Assembly (NCBI GenBank): GCA_019638285.1 | Contig: JAHBUB010000013.1 | Location: forward strand, 1-64,000 | DNA length: 64,000 nt | Direction: 5' to 3' | DNA from: Cyclobacteriaceae bacterium | GTDB taxonomy: Bacteria; Bacteroidota; Bacteroidia; Cytophagales; Cyclobacteriaceae | Shown: positions 17,807-27,623 of the stretch, piece by piece | Layout of the letters: every line of letters starts with the position of its first letter | How positions within the stretch are numbered: the stretch's first letter is position 1 | Position numbers and translations under genes: made by a program | The notes under the pieces: model-generated | What the model was told of the DNA's origin: nothing | What the model saw: the letters and a program-made list of their open reading frames with translations, nothing else | Database searches by the model: none

Positions 17807-18904
17807 TTAGTTAGCAAGTACAGTTTTGTTTGCGTGGATGCGATGGGAGACTTTAATTCCCATTTGTTCAGTACTTAAGATTTTATCTTTTGCCGTATTC
17901 GAATCAGCAATATCAACCGTTCTGAATCCGGCTTTTAGAGTTTGAGATACAGCGTCAATTACAGACTCCGACTCTTCTTTTAGCCCGAAAGAGATATCGA
18001 GCATTAACGCTGTTGAAAGAATAGAAGCCAACGGATTGGCAATGCCTTTACCTGTGATGTCGTGCGCACTTCCATGGATAGGTTCATACAAACCGACTGT
18101 GTCACCAATGGAAGCAGAGGCAAGCATGCCCATCGATCCTGCAATTTGTGAGGCTTCATCAGTGAGTATATCTCCGAACAGATTTCCAGTGAGCACTACA
18201 TCAAAACTTCTTGGATCCTGAATCAACTTCATGGCGGCAGCGTCTACAAATAGGTGACTGAGCTGAACATCGGGATAATCTTTACCAACTTCCTGTACAA
18301 CAGATCGCCAAAGTCTTGAGCTTTCCAGTACATTGGCTTTGTCTACAGATACTAATTTTTTCTTTCTGGTTTGGGCTGCTGCGAATGCTTTGTGTGCGAT
18401 ACGCTCTATTTCGTACTTGGAATAGATCATCACATCATAGGCTGTAGTGTCATTGTCTTTTCTTCCTTTCTCACCGAAGTACACATCGCCAGTAAGTTCT
18501 CTGAAGAATAGAATATCCGATCCTTTCAATATTTCTGGTTTGATACTGGAAGCGTCAAGAAGTTCATCGAATAATTTGATAGGGCGTAGGTTTGCGTACA
18601 GACCCAGTTCTTTTCTCATTTTTAATAGTCCTTGTTCGGGTCTTACCTTTAGAGAAGGATTGTTGTCGTAATAAGGATGACCGACTGCACCAAATAATAT
18701 GGCGTCAGCTTGTTTCAGTATTGACAATGTTTCGTCCGGCAATGAAGTGCCAGTTGCTTCAATGGCCTCGTGACCAATGAGAGCTTCTTTAAACTCAAAC
18801 TGATGCCTGAATTCATGCGCCACCTTTTCCAGGACTTTTCTTCCTTGGGCAGTCACTTCTTTTCCGATGCCATCACCAGGCAGTATGATTATTAATTTCT
18901 TCAC
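17807..18904 (-). CDS. leuB: 3-isopropylmalate dehydrogenase
   Basis: A 365-aa enzyme that oxidises and decarboxylates 3-isopropylmalate to 2-oxoisocaproate with NAD. Motifs include [10 protein letters not shown] near the N-terminus, [22 protein letters not shown]-type substrate residues, the metal Asp region ([15 protein letters not shown]) and the NAD-binding [14 protein letters not shown]. It starts with a GTG overlapping the leuD stop (GTGA), so the two are translationally coupled. Confidence 0.93.
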   Translation of the reverse strand: MKKLIIILPGDGIGKEVTAQGRKVLEKVAHEFRHQFEFKEALIGHEAIEATGTSLPDETLSILKQADAILFGAVGHPYYDNNPSLKVRPEQGLLKMRKELGLYANLRPIKLFDELLDASSIKPEILKGSDILFFRELTGDVYFGEKGRKDNDTTAYDVMIYSKYEIERIAHKAFAAAQTRKKKLVSVDKANVLESSRLWRSVVQEVGKDYPDVQLSHLFVDAAAMKLIQDPRSFDVVLTGNLFGDILTDEASQIAGSMGMLASASIGDTVGLYEPIHGSAHDITGKGIANPLASILSTALMLDISFGLKEESESVIDAVSQTLKAGFRTVDIADSNTAKDKILSTEQMGIKVSHRIHANKTVLAN

Positions 18905-19485
18905 GATTGCTGTAATTCAAATTGTTTAATGTCTTCCGTCAGGCTCAATAGATAATCAATGTCATCATAGCCATTAATCATACATGATTTTTTGTAGGGA
19001 TTGATCTCAAACGTTTCTTCCTTCCCTTTGAAAGCGATAGTTTGATTTTCAAAATCTACTATAATAGGAGTGTTGGGATTGGTACTAATCCCTTTCAGTA
19101 TGGTTTGCAGAAATTCATCAGATACGACTACTGGAAGCAGTCGGTTGTTGAGTGCATTGTTTTTAAAGATATCTGCGAAAAAACTGGAGACCACTACACG
19201 AAAGCCATAATCATACAACGCCCATGCAGCGTGTTCGCGACTACTACCGCAACCGAAGTTTTTACCTGCTACTAGAATCCTGCCGTTGTAAGTTGGGTTG
19301 TTTAGTACAAAATCAACTACCGGTTGATTGTTGTCATCGTATCGCCAGTCCCTGAATAAGTTTTCACCAAAGCCTTCACGCGTAGTTGCCTTAAGAAACC
19401 TGGCGGGAATAATTTGATCGGTGTCCACGTTCTCGTTGGGAAGGGGGATTCCTGTACTTTTTATTATGTTAAACTTCTCTTTCAT
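18901..19485 (-). CDS. leuD: 3-isopropylmalate dehydratase small subunit
   Basis: A 194-aa swivel domain that pairs with LeuC to isomerise 2- to 3-isopropylmalate. The signatures [16 protein letters not shown] and [17 protein letters not shown] are present. I chose the ATG at 19485; a GTG two codons upstream is also in frame. The gap to leuC holds a TTGTCAACTG-type inverted repeat, and its stop overlaps the leuB start. Confidence 0.93.
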   Translation of the reverse strand: MKEKFNIIKSTGIPLPNENVDTDQIIPARFLKATTREGFGENLFRDWRYDDNNQPVVDFVLNNPTYNGRILVAGKNFGCGSSREHAAWALYDYGFRVVVSSFFADIFKNNALNNRLLPVVVSDEFLQTILKGISTNPNTPIIVDFENQTIAFKGKEETFEINPYKKSCMINGYDDIDYLLSLTEDIKQFELQQS

Positions 19486-19497
19486 CTTCACATAATT

Positions 19498-19557
19498 AGT
19501 TGATAGTTTACAGAGACCAATTGACAGTACTTTGTCAATTGCTTTTTGTCAACTGTT
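19498..19557. repeat. TTGTCAACTG-type inverted repeat, copy 2, inside the leu operon
   Basis: It nearly fills the leuC-leuD gap. The inner arms are CAATTGACA (19518-19526) and TGTCAATTG (19533-19541), perfect 9-nt complements; the outer arms are AGTTGATA near 19500 and TTGTCAACTGTT at 19547. The order matches copies at 492 and 26446, and it again touches the stop codon of the gene upstream (leuC). Confidence 0.65.
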
Positions 19558-20962
19558 AATTGGTTATCAGTTCGCGCACATCAGTTACCCGCCCCGTAAT
19601 AGCGGCAGCCGCTGCACTCAATGGACTTGCTAAAAATGTTCTCGATTTTGGTCCTTGCCTTCCTTCGAAATTTCTATTCGATGTGGAGATGCAATATTTT
19701 CCCGGAGGAATCTTGTCTTCATTCATTCCCAAACAGGCAGAACATCCGGGACTTCTCAACTCAAAACCTGCTGCTTCGAAAATTTTGTCGAGGCCCTCCT
19801 TGCGTGCCTGCTCTTCCACCTGCTTTGATCCTGGCACCACCCACACTTCTACACCCTCGGCTTTTTTCTTTCCTTTCACTATGGAAGCCACTAATCGCAA
19901 GTCTTCGATTCGTGCGTTGGTACAACTTCCTATAAAAACATAGTCGATGTGTTTGCCCATCAATTGAGAGCCAGGTTCAAGCCCCATATAATTCAACGAC
20001 TTAATAAATGACGGTTGTTCGCTAATATCTTTGAGTTCTTCCGGTGTTGGAATGCGATCTGTTATTTTAATACCCATGCCCGGATTGGTACCATATGTAA
20101 TCATGGGCCCGATGTCCGTGGCATCAAAGACCAACACTTTGTCAAACGTTGCGTCCTCATCTGACTTTAACGTTTTCCATTGTTCTATTTTTTTATGCAG
20201 TTCAGCGCCCTGTGGCGCAAATTTTTTTCCTTTGATATAATCGAATGTGACTTCATCTGGAGCAATGAGCCCACCTCTTGCACCCATTTCAATGCTCATG
20301 TTGCAAATGGTCATGCGTGCCTCCATCGATAGATTTTCGATTGTGTCACCTGCATATTCTACAAAATATCCTGTTGCACCACTGGAAGAAATTTTGGAGA
20401 TGATGTAGAGGATGATGTCCTTGGCCAAAACTCCTTTACTCAACGGTCCATTGATTTCGATTTTCATCCGTTTAGGCTTGTATTGGAGAATGCATTGCGT
20501 AGCCAATACTTGCTCCACTTCGCTGGTACCAATGCCAAAAGCGATGGAACCAAAGGCGCCATGGGTAGAGGTATGACTATCTCCACACACGATGGTCATG
20601 CCGGGCAGCGTTAATCCTAACTCTGGACCGATAATGTGAACGATCCCTTGAAAAGGATGGCCGAGGTCGTAAAGTGTCACACCAAAGTCTTTACAATTTT
20701 TCCTTAGTGCCTCTACCTGATGTCTTGAGAGCGCCTCTTTAATTGGAAGATGTTGGTCTTTTGTAGGAACATTATGATCCGCAGTAGCTGTAGTGCGCTC
20801 GGTGTTGAAGACACCTATTCCTCTTTTCTTTAATCCGTCAAAAGCTTGAGGGCTAGTGACCTCATGAATAAAATGACGATCTATAAAAAGAGGATCCGGG
20901 TATCCTTCTTTTTTCTTTACAATGTGTGAGTCCCAGATTTTATCGAAAAGTGTTCTTGACAT
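19556..20962 (-). CDS. leuC: 3-isopropylmalate dehydratase large subunit
   Basis: A 468-aa aconitase-family subunit carrying a [4Fe-4S] cluster. The cluster Cys lie in [12 protein letters not shown] and [23 protein letters not shown] and [11 protein letters not shown] are family signatures. With LeuD it isomerises isopropylmalate in the cytoplasm. It is the first gene of the leu operon and is preceded by a terminator hairpin and a 14-nt element shared with the ilv operon, so it is probably controlled by premature termination. Confidence 0.95.
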   Translation of the reverse strand: MSRTLFDKIWDSHIVKKKEGYPDPLFIDRHFIHEVTSPQAFDGLKKRGIGVFNTERTTATADHNVPTKDQHLPIKEALSRHQVEALRKNCKDFGVTLYDLGHPFQGIVHIIGPELGLTLPGMTIVCGDSHTSTHGAFGSIAFGIGTSEVEQVLATQCILQYKPKRMKIEINGPLSKGVLAKDIILYIISKISSSGATGYFVEYAGDTIENLSMEARMTICNMSIEMGARGGLIAPDEVTFDYIKGKKFAPQGAELHKKIEQWKTLKSDEDATFDKVLVFDATDIGPMITYGTNPGMGIKITDRIPTPEELKDISEQPSFIKSLNYMGLEPGSQLMGKHIDYVFIGSCTNARIEDLRLVASIVKGKKKAEGVEVWVVPGSKQVEEQARKEGLDKIFEAAGFELRSPGCSACLGMNEDKIPPGKYCISTSNRNFEGRQGPKSRTFLASPLSAAAAAITGRVTDVRELITN

Positions 20963-20971
20963 AAAAAATAT

Positions 20972-20985
20972 AACAATCGTTAGTT
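20972..20985 (-). promoter_or_regulatory. 14-nt element before leuC, shared with ilvE
   Basis: The minus strand reads AACTAACGATTGTT, ending 9 nt before the leuC ATG. The identical 14-mer sits 7 nt before ilvE at 32269-32282. It is a near-palindrome (10 of 14 positions) where a ribosome-binding site would be, between the attenuator hairpin and the start codon. Its role is unknown. Confidence 0.5.
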
Positions 20986-20997
20986 CGGAATGCCCTT

Positions 20998-21038
20998 AAA
21001 AAACGAAAACCGCCCCGATAGAGTCGGGACGGTTTTCG
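20998..21038 (-). terminator. Leader terminator (probable attenuator) of the leu operon
   Basis: In the leftward RNA a 15-bp stem (5' CGAAAACCGTCCCGA, loop CTCTA, matching 3' arm with one G-U pair) is followed by TTTTTTAA, 36 nt before leuC. A strong intrinsic terminator before the first gene implies attenuation. The upstream leader (21039-21267) holds no ATG-started peptide. A TTG-started 21-residue frame at 21074-21139 has Leu at FLLNSL but is weak. Nothing else in that stretch was recognised. Confidence 0.75.
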
Positions 21039-21267
21039 AATGAGTTGTATTTTAGTTTATCTACATCTTGTTTTCAATGTGACGACAAGGTGTAAAAACT
21101 TGCTGAACGGTTCAACGAATTCAACAAAAAGATTTTCAAAAACTGACGAGTGTTTGGTAGCCTATGCTTAACTTTAAAATTCTATTTTGACTTATTGCAA
21201 ATAAAATTTTAATGGCTTTAGAGCTTCTGTTGTTTACCTTTCATTATTTGAGACTCTTGTTTAACCT

Positions 21268-23178
21268 ATGAGATGTCTGTTTTTCCTTTTACTCCTTTCT
21301 CTATTATCGTTTGATGGATCTTCACAAAGTTTTGAAGTGCTATTAGACAGTGCATTAAGCTCACAAAATAATGATGCTACTTATTTCAGTGAAGCGAGAA
21401 AGAAAATTGAGACAAACAATGATTCTCTTAATTTCTTATTCACAAAAATCAAGCACTCGTACAGAAACAAGGTAAGTGACTCAACACTGTATTATGGAGC
21501 GCAATTTCTTAAACATTCCGGTATCGATAACGTTCCGGAAAAATGTTTCTTGATTTGCCGATGGATAGGCCGTACTTATCTTGACCTTGGTGTGTATGAG
21601 GAATCGCTGGCATACTCTCAACAAGGGTTAGATTGGGCAAAGAAGGCGGATGACATTAATGCGGTAGCTTATCAGCTCGCTGATATAGCAATTATTTATC
21701 ACGAGTTCAAAGACTTTAAGAAGGGTATTGAATATGGGAAGGTATGTTTTAATACTGCAGTTGAAGGTGGGGCAGACAGTATGCATAAAGCCATTTGCCT
21801 TAATGCTATAGGAATAAATTTTGATGATTGGAATAAACCTGACTCAGCATTATTCTATCATTTCAAGATCTTCGAATTGGATCCCGTTCCTGATTCGCTC
21901 GATATAAAGTTTACCTTCAATAATATTGGCAACACACTGATGAAAATGCAACGGTATGTTCAAGCGGAACAATATTTATTGATTTCATTGAAATGGGCAC
22001 GAAAAATTGATAGCCCATATAATTATGCCGGATCCTTCACCAACCTGGGGCAATTAAAAACAAAACAGAAGGATTTTCGTCAGGCTAAAATATATTTTGA
22101 TAGCGCACTACACTATGCATTGGTATCCCAAAGTCTCGAAAAAATTCGGGATACTTATTTTGATTTATACACTTTTAACAAGGAGCGGGGTGATTTGTCG
22201 CAGGCTATCTATTATCAGGATAAGTTTTACGTTTTAAAAGATTCCATCTTCAAAACTGAACGACTGAAAACAGTAAGTGAATTGGAAACTAAATACCAGA
22301 CCTCCATTAAGGACAACCAGATTCTGGAGCAGAATACGGAATTGATGGAAAGGGAGGCTCAGTTTAACAGGGCAGTAATAGTAGCTGTATTCCTAATTGT
22401 ACTTATTGGAATGCTCGTGATCATTCTTTGGCTCAATAAAAGTCGTTTCAAAAAAAAGCAAGAGCTTTTGGAGAAGGAATTAGAAATTCAATTGCAAGAA
22501 GCATCCATTCAGGCGGCCCTATCATCTCAGGAATTGGAACGGAAACGATTTGCACAGGATCTGCATGATGGAATGGGACAGCTGATTTCTTCTTTGAGGT
22601 TGCTGTTGGGGAATATTAACTCTAATTCTTCCATGGAATCGAGAATAGAGGTTGTGTCGAAATCAGAAAAGGTTATCGATGAGATGCAAAAGGAAATCAG
22701 AGGAATTGCTTTTAATCTGATGCCACAAACTTTAATTCAATATGGATTGGTTCCCGCCTTAAAAGAAATGGCACTCCGAATCACGTCTTCAGGTCAAGTT
22801 AACGTTTCGGTGATTTCATTTGATATACCAAAAAGATTGCCAGAAATACAGGAAATTTCTCTTTACCGTATTATACAGGAGTGGGTCAACAATGTTTTGA
22901 AATATGGGCAAGCACCAAAAATAGAGATACAATTGGTGGGCCATGAAAACGAGTTAAGTATTACTATTGAGGATACGGGCAAGGGGTTCGACACTGGCGT
23001 ATTGGAACTGGGCAGCGGAAATGGATGGCGGAACATCTTGTCAAGAGTAAAGTTGATTCATGGCGAACTGGAAATTGATTCTCATCCTAACCGATCGGGC
23101 ACCACACTTATCATTAGGGTTCCATTAGAAGGTGTCCCGGAAGAGCAACAGGCAGAAAAACTGAAAAATACCCTATAG
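21268..23178 (+). CDS. TPR-containing sensor histidine kinase (NarX/DesK type)
   Basis: A 636-aa protein. A signal peptide (FFLLLLSLLSFDGSSQ) is followed by about five to six TPR-like helical repeats (residues 80-330) that would lie in the periplasm. A TM helix follows (about 370-391, VIVAVFLIVLIGMLVIILWL), then a coiled coil. The HisKA_3 box has phospho-acceptor His433 (RFAQDLHDGMGQLISSL), and the ATPase domain shows IIQEWVNNVLKYG and EDTGKGFD. This architecture is widespread in Bacteroidota. It is followed 93 nt later by its likely partner regulator. The stimulus is unknown. Confidence 0.85.
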   Translation: MRCLFFLLLLSLLSFDGSSQSFEVLLDSALSSQNNDATYFSEARKKIETNNDSLNFLFTKIKHSYRNKVSDSTLYYGAQFLKHSGIDNVPEKCFLICRWIGRTYLDLGVYEESLAYSQQGLDWAKKADDINAVAYQLADIAIIYHEFKDFKKGIEYGKVCFNTAVEGGADSMHKAICLNAIGINFDDWNKPDSALFYHFKIFELDPVPDSLDIKFTFNNIGNTLMKMQRYVQAEQYLLISLKWARKIDSPYNYAGSFTNLGQLKTKQKDFRQAKIYFDSALHYALVSQSLEKIRDTYFDLYTFNKERGDLSQAIYYQDKFYVLKDSIFKTERLKTVSELETKYQTSIKDNQILEQNTELMEREAQFNRAVIVAVFLIVLIGMLVIILWLNKSRFKKKQELLEKELEIQLQEASIQAALSSQELERKRFAQDLHDGMGQLISSLRLLLGNINSNSSMESRIEVVSKSEKVIDEMQKEIRGIAFNLMPQTLIQYGLVPALKEMALRITSSGQVNVSVISFDIPKRLPEIQEISLYRIIQEWVNNVLKYGQAPKIEIQLVGHENELSITIEDTGKGFDTGVLELGSGNGWRNILSRVKLIHGELEIDSHPNRSGTTLIIRVPLEGVPEEQQAEKLKNTL

Positions 23179-23271
23179 CACGGATGGTTTTACCTTTAGC
23201 AGGAATGTATTCTTGCTCCTATGCACAAGGCAGGTATCTTTGATTTTTGGCGAAAACGTAGAGGGTTAAGA

Positions 23272-23886
23272 ATGAAGGTACTTCTGGTCGATGATCATGT
23301 AATTTTAAGTGACGGGGTAAAAAGCCTGTTGGAAAATGAGGATTATGAAGTTGTATTTCAGGCAGACAGCGCTGAACGCGCTTTGGAATTTCTGAAAGGA
23401 AACGAAGCTGACCTGTTGATTACCGATTTTAATATGCCAGGCATGGATGGGCTTTCGCTGATCCATTTGGTGAAAAGGATCAATCAAAACATAAAAATTA
23501 TAGTATTGAGTATGCATGATGAAGTGCACCTGGTGAAGGAAATACTTAAAGCGGGGGTGAATGGTTATGTACTTAAGAAGGATACACGGAACGAATTGTT
23601 GCAGGCCATTCGTGAAGTTCAGGTTGGGAAAGTTTTTCTCAGTAACGATATCAATAAAATGTTAATCGTTAACCTTCAAAATCCAGATGAAGGCAAATTA
23701 TTGACTGATCGTGAGCGAGAAATTTTAAAATTAATTGCCAGAGAGTTTACAAATAAACAGATTGCAGAAGAACTGTTCATCAGTGAAAGAACAGTAGAGA
23801 CTCATCGAAAGAATATTTTTAAAAAGACGGGAACGAACTCATTGGTCGGTCTGATCAAGTTTGCCTACGCCAACAACCTCATCTAA
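23272..23886 (+). CDS. NarL/LuxR-family response regulator
   Basis: A 204-aa regulator; the ATG at 23272 starts exactly at the receiver domain (MKVLLVDDHVILSDG), while an earlier ATG adds 17 residues with no fold. Phospho-acceptor Asp52 lies in LITDFNMPG, and the conserved Lys is in VLKKD. The C-terminal LuxR helix-turn-helix reads TDREREILKLIAREFTNKQI, with ERTVETHRKNIFKK as recognition helix. It is paired with the TPR kinase upstream and may control the secreted protein that follows. Confidence 0.87.
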   Translation: MKVLLVDDHVILSDGVKSLLENEDYEVVFQADSAERALEFLKGNEADLLITDFNMPGMDGLSLIHLVKRINQNIKIIVLSMHDEVHLVKEILKAGVNGYVLKKDTRNELLQAIREVQVGKVFLSNDINKMLIVNLQNPDEGKLLTDREREILKLIAREFTNKQIAEELFISERTVETHRKNIFKKTGTNSLVGLIKFAYANNLI

Positions 23887-23985
23887 TTCTTGCGGGTTCA
23901 CGGTATACTGAAATGCCGGAAGTAGGGTATAAGAATCCCTAAACCCATTGCCCACCTTTATACTTTGAAATCAAAACTAATCTTT

Positions 23986-25044
23986 ATGGAACAGAATAGA
24001 ATAGTACAAAAAATAGTGATCATATTATTTGCTTTTGGAATATCTATGAGTGTTAATGCTCAAATGATTACAGACAAGCAGATTGATGTTAACCAGATGA
24101 ATTCGAAAGACCTTAATGAGGCACCCAAGAAGGTGTTTATTAAAAATTTCAAAGTGTATTACCAAATGATTGCTGAAGCAGAGAAAACCATTCAGGGCGG
24201 ACGTCAGTTTGGTGGAGGTACTTATACGGGTGATGCTACTGCTCGATTAGTAGTGGGTGTAGAAGGAATAGAACCAGAAGACCTTCAGCAATTGACGAAT
24301 AGCCTATACAATGACTACGTGACTAAATTGAAAAATCTTGGATTGGAAGTGTACAGCTCCAAAGATTATCCAAATCTGGAATCTTTTGCTGATGATGAAT
24401 TGTTGGACGGCCCAAGGATTAACGAGGAGCAAATAGAAGGAAGCTTAATGGTGGTGCCAGATGGATTTTCTTACTATGTAAAAAAGGTGACCAAAAAAGG
24501 AAAGGAAAAAGGTGGGTTCATTTCTAACTTGGGTGGTTCTGGAGTCTCTGAATTTACTTCGTCCATTAATCACAAAGGGCTTCCAAAGGTTTCACAGGAA
24601 TTAGACGATATGATTGTCGTAGATGTTGCTGTAAATGTTCCCAGCATGTATATGGATCAGAAGGCCGCATTAGGCTCCGTGAAAATTAAAGGAGGTTCTG
24701 ATTTAAGGCTGGAAAATGCAAGGGCTACTTATGGATCTGGTAAGCTAAATAAACCAGGTGCTGCCACACCTGATAAATACATTGAGATGATGCTGAAAGA
24801 GCCAATAAAAATTAAGGGTGTTTTTGCTGAACAAGAATTTAAATCTCAGGCAAAGAGACAAACTACTTCTGTTCCGTCTTACTCTTCATATTTTTCTGTA
24901 GGAAATTCAAAAATGGAGTTAAGTAATACAATTAAGTGCAATTCTGAAGACTATACCCGCGAGGTAGGCAAGGCAGTGACTGAATTTTTAGACTTATCGA
25001 TTGATAAATTAAAAATTGGTATGAGTGGAGAAAAGGTGAAATAA
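23986..25044 (+). CDS. Secreted protein of unknown function
   Basis: A 352-aa protein (ATG at 23986) with a signal peptide (IVIILFAFGISMSVNAQ). The mature part starts with DKQIDVNQMN, then VFIKNFKVYYQM, a Gly-rich RQFGGGTYTGDATARLVVGV, and later DDMIVVDVAVNVPSMYMD. The overall alternation of beta strands with a FIKNFxV start recalls periplasmic or outer-membrane-attached beta-proteins such as the CsgG-like group, but I do not recognise a named family. It follows a kinase/regulator pair by 99 nt and ends in a strong terminator. Confidence 0.5.
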   Translation: MEQNRIVQKIVIILFAFGISMSVNAQMITDKQIDVNQMNSKDLNEAPKKVFIKNFKVYYQMIAEAEKTIQGGRQFGGGTYTGDATARLVVGVEGIEPEDLQQLTNSLYNDYVTKLKNLGLEVYSSKDYPNLESFADDELLDGPRINEEQIEGSLMVVPDGFSYYVKKVTKKGKEKGGFISNLGGSGVSEFTSSINHKGLPKVSQELDDMIVVDVAVNVPSMYMDQKAALGSVKIKGGSDLRLENARATYGSGKLNKPGAATPDKYIEMMLKEPIKIKGVFAEQEFKSQAKRQTTSVPSYSSYFSVGNSKMELSNTIKCNSEDYTREVGKAVTEFLDLSIDKLKIGMSGEKVK

Positions 25045-25067
25045 TAGTTGGCGCTATAAGTGAAAAA

Positions 25068-25100
25068 TGCCCATCAGCGTAACTTGATGGGTATTTTTTT
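25068..25100 (+). terminator. Rho-independent terminator
   Basis: TGCCCATCA and TGATGGGTA form a 9-bp stem around an 8-nt loop, followed by seven T. It lies 24 nt after the secreted-protein stop and ends the kinase/regulator/secreted-protein unit. Confidence 0.85.
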
Positions 25101-25185
25101 AAGGTTCAAGGTCACTGTTGTACGCTTTCATAGAAATGAAGAAGTCAGAGGCTTTGATCATAGTTAAGCCCTCTTATTCGCTCTA

Positions 25186-26436
25186 CTACACCAAATACTC
25201 AAACAAATTTTCGTTCTCGTTGATGAGTGTATAGTTGATTTTTTCTGAATTCATTTTATTTACCAGCGCATGGAAATCTGCTTCGTCTTTCACTTCAATA
25301 CCAATTAAAGCCGGCCCCGTTTCCTTGTTGTGTTTTTTAATGAATTCAAAGCGAACGATATCATCATCGGAGCCTAAAATATGATTTACAAATTCCTTCA
25401 ACGCCCCCGGACGTTGTGCGAAACGAATAATGAAATAGTGTTTTAATCCTTCGTATAACAGCGACCGCTCTTTGATTTCCTGCATGCGATCAATGTCGTT
25501 ATTGCCCCCGCTGATCACACAAACTACGGTTTTACCTTTTAGATGATTGGCATACTGCTCCAGCGCTGCAATGCTGAGTGCTCCTGCAGGCTCGGCTACA
25601 ATGGCATCTTCCGTATAAAGTTGAATAATTGTAGAGCTTACTTTTCCTTCGGGCACCAAGAGCATTTCATGGATTGTGTCTTTACACAACTCAAAAGTAA
25701 TATCACCTACTTTCTTTACAGATGCACCATCCACAAAACTTTGAATTTTGTCTAACACTACCGGATGACCCGCATTCAATGCTTCGGTCATCGATGGCGC
25801 TCCATGTGGCTCTACACCAATGATTTTTGTTTGAGGAGAAAAGGTTTTAAAATAACTGGATACACCAGCACATAAACCACCACCGCCAATTGGCACAAAA
25901 ATAAAATCAATATTTTTTTGATCAGCCAGAATTTCTTTTGCTACAGTTCCCTGACCTTCAATTATTTTTAAATGATCGAAAGGTGGAATGAATTCCATTC
26001 TATGATTTTTGGCATGAAGCAAGGCATGGTATTGGCACTCATCAAAAGTATCTCCAATCAAAATGATTTCAACATTCTCACCACCGAACATTTTTACCTG
26101 ATTGATCTTTTGCTTAGGGGTAATAGAAGGCATGTAAATTATCCCTTGAATCCCTAATTCACGACAAGAAAAGGCAACACCTTGTGCGTGGTTGCCCGCA
26201 CTTGCACAGACAACACCATTCTTTCGCTGGTCTTGAGAAAGACTTTGAATGAGATTATAGGCACCCCGAATTTTATAAGAGCGTACATTTTGTAAATCTT
26301 CTCGTTTCAAATACAGATCACATCCGTATTTTTCAGATAGCTTACGGTGGTACTGCAGTGGAGTTTTGATCACTACCTTTTGTAGTACCTCCGCAGCTGC
26401 GTTAATATCTAGTTGATTTAGGCCTATGTTTATCAT
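25186..26436 (-). CDS. ilvA: Threonine dehydratase (biosynthetic)
   Basis: A 416-aa PLP enzyme converting threonine to 2-oxobutanoate, the entry to isoleucine. The PLP lysine lies in VRSYKIRGAYN, the Asn-containing ASAGNHAQGVAFSC loop and the phosphate-binding GGGGLCAG follow. The C-terminal part (about 330-416, KHYFIIRFAQRPGALKEFV) is a single ACT-like regulatory segment, shorter than the double ACT of E. coli IlvA (514 aa). It is the last gene of the ilv operon, separated from ilvC by a repeat. Confidence 0.9.
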   Translation of the reverse strand: MINIGLNQLDINAAAEVLQKVVIKTPLQYHRKLSEKYGCDLYLKREDLQNVRSYKIRGAYNLIQSLSQDQRKNGVVCASAGNHAQGVAFSCRELGIQGIIYMPSITPKQKINQVKMFGGENVEIILIGDTFDECQYHALLHAKNHRMEFIPPFDHLKIIEGQGTVAKEILADQKNIDFIFVPIGGGGLCAGVSSYFKTFSPQTKIIGVEPHGAPSMTEALNAGHPVVLDKIQSFVDGASVKKVGDITFELCKDTIHEMLLVPEGKVSSTIIQLYTEDAIVAEPAGALSIAALEQYANHLKGKTVVCVISGGNNDIDRMQEIKERSLLYEGLKHYFIIRFAQRPGALKEFVNHILGSDDDIVRFEFIKKHNKETGPALIGIEVKDEADFHALVNKMNSEKINYTLINENENLFEYLV

Positions 26437-26445
26437 TATTCAAGG

Positions 26446-26512
26446 AGTTGACAGTTGAAACCTGGTCAATTGACAAATAACTGAGTGTCAATTGTTTATT
26501 GTCAACTGTTAT
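26446..26512. repeat. TTGTCAACTG-type inverted repeat, copy 3, inside the ilv operon
   Basis: Nested arms: outer AGTTGACA (26446-26453) with TGTCAACT (26500-26507), inner CAATTGACA (26467-26475) with TGTCAATTG (26486-26494). It fills the ilvC-ilvA gap. Its right half (TGTCAATTG, TTTATTG, TCAACTGTTAT) nearly matches the leu-operon copy. In RNA it would form a two-tier hairpin able to affect ilvA expression. Confidence 0.65.
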
Positions 26513-26518
26513 TTGATT

Positions 26519-27589
26519 TTAATCCAGCATACTCGCTTCCACTGTTGCCTTTTCTGGCCTCAACTGACGTACGGCAGCTCCTGCCTGCCACAACTCACTT
26601 TCACGCAATTCCTTCAGTTCTTCTCCAAGTTTTTCACGGTAGTCGGGCTGGCTACATTTATCAATAGTGCGTTGTGCTTCTGCTCCACTCTCTACACTAT
26701 CATATAGTTCTTTGAACACAGGAAGGGTTGCTGCTTTGAATTTTTTCTTCCAGTCCAAGGCGCCTCGTTGTGCAGTGGTAGAACAATTGGCGTACATCCA
26801 ATCCATTCCGTTTTCTGCCACGAGTGGCATAAGGCTTTGCGTAAGTTCTTCTACCGTTTCGTTGAATGCTTCAGACGGAGAATGTCCCTTGGACCGAAGT
26901 ACTTCATATTGCGCTTCAAAAATTCCTGCAATAGCGCCCATGAGCGTGCCTCGCTCTCCGGTCAAATCAGAATATACTTCTTTCTTGAAATCTGTTTTGA
27001 ACAAATAGCCGGAGCCCACGCCTATTCCTAAGGCAATTGCTCTTTCCTCAGCTTTTCCTGTAGCATTCTGAAAAACAGCATAACTGGAGTTGATTCCTTT
27101 TCCTTGTTGAAATAATCTTCTTACAGAAGTCCCAGAACCTTTTGGCGCAGCCAACACTACATCAATGTCAGCAGGTGGAACGATTCCTGTTTTCTCTTTA
27201 AAGGTAATTCCAAATCCATGGGAGAAATACAATGTTTTTCCCGCGGTGAGGTGTGGTTTTATTGTTGGCCACAACGTAATTTGACCTGCATCAGAAAGTA
27301 AATATTCAATTACTGTACCTTGTCGCACGGCTTCTTCAATTTCAAAAAGTGTTTCCCCTGGTACCCAACCGTGTGAAACTGCCTTGTCCCATGTTTTAGA
27401 TCCTTTTCTCTGTCCTACAATTACATTGAATCCGTTATCACGTAAGTTCAAGGCCTGTGCTGGTCCTTGTACACCATATCCAATTATTGCAATTGTTTCA
27501 TCTTTCAATACATCCAATGCCTTTTCCATGGGAAACTCTTCGCGGGTAACTACTTCTTCTAATGTTCCACCAAAATTAATTTGTGCCAT
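26519..27589 (-). CDS. ilvC: Ketol-acid reductoisomerase
   Basis: A 356-aa enzyme that isomerises and reduces acetolactate and acetohydroxybutyrate. The N-terminal Rossmann domain has IIGYGVQGPAQALNLRD with the cofactor loop VGQRKGSKTWD; Arg and Ser residues there favour NADPH. The Mg-binding knotted C-terminal domain shows YSDLTGERGTLMGAI and MDWMYANCSTTAQRGALDW. Its length is close to class I enzymes. It follows ilvN by 34 nt in the operon. Confidence 0.93.
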   Translation of the reverse strand: MAQINFGGTLEEVVTREEFPMEKALDVLKDETIAIIGYGVQGPAQALNLRDNGFNVIVGQRKGSKTWDKAVSHGWVPGETLFEIEEAVRQGTVIEYLLSDAGQITLWPTIKPHLTAGKTLYFSHGFGITFKEKTGIVPPADIDVVLAAPKGSGTSVRRLFQQGKGINSSYAVFQNATGKAEERAIALGIGVGSGYLFKTDFKKEVYSDLTGERGTLMGAIAGIFEAQYEVLRSKGHSPSEAFNETVEELTQSLMPLVAENGMDWMYANCSTTAQRGALDWKKKFKAATLPVFKELYDSVESGAEAQRTIDKCSQPDYREKLGEELKELRESELWQAGAAVRQLRPEKATVEASMLD

Positions 27590-27623
27590 AATTCTATCTT
27601 TAAAAGTTTGGTTTACTGTTTAA

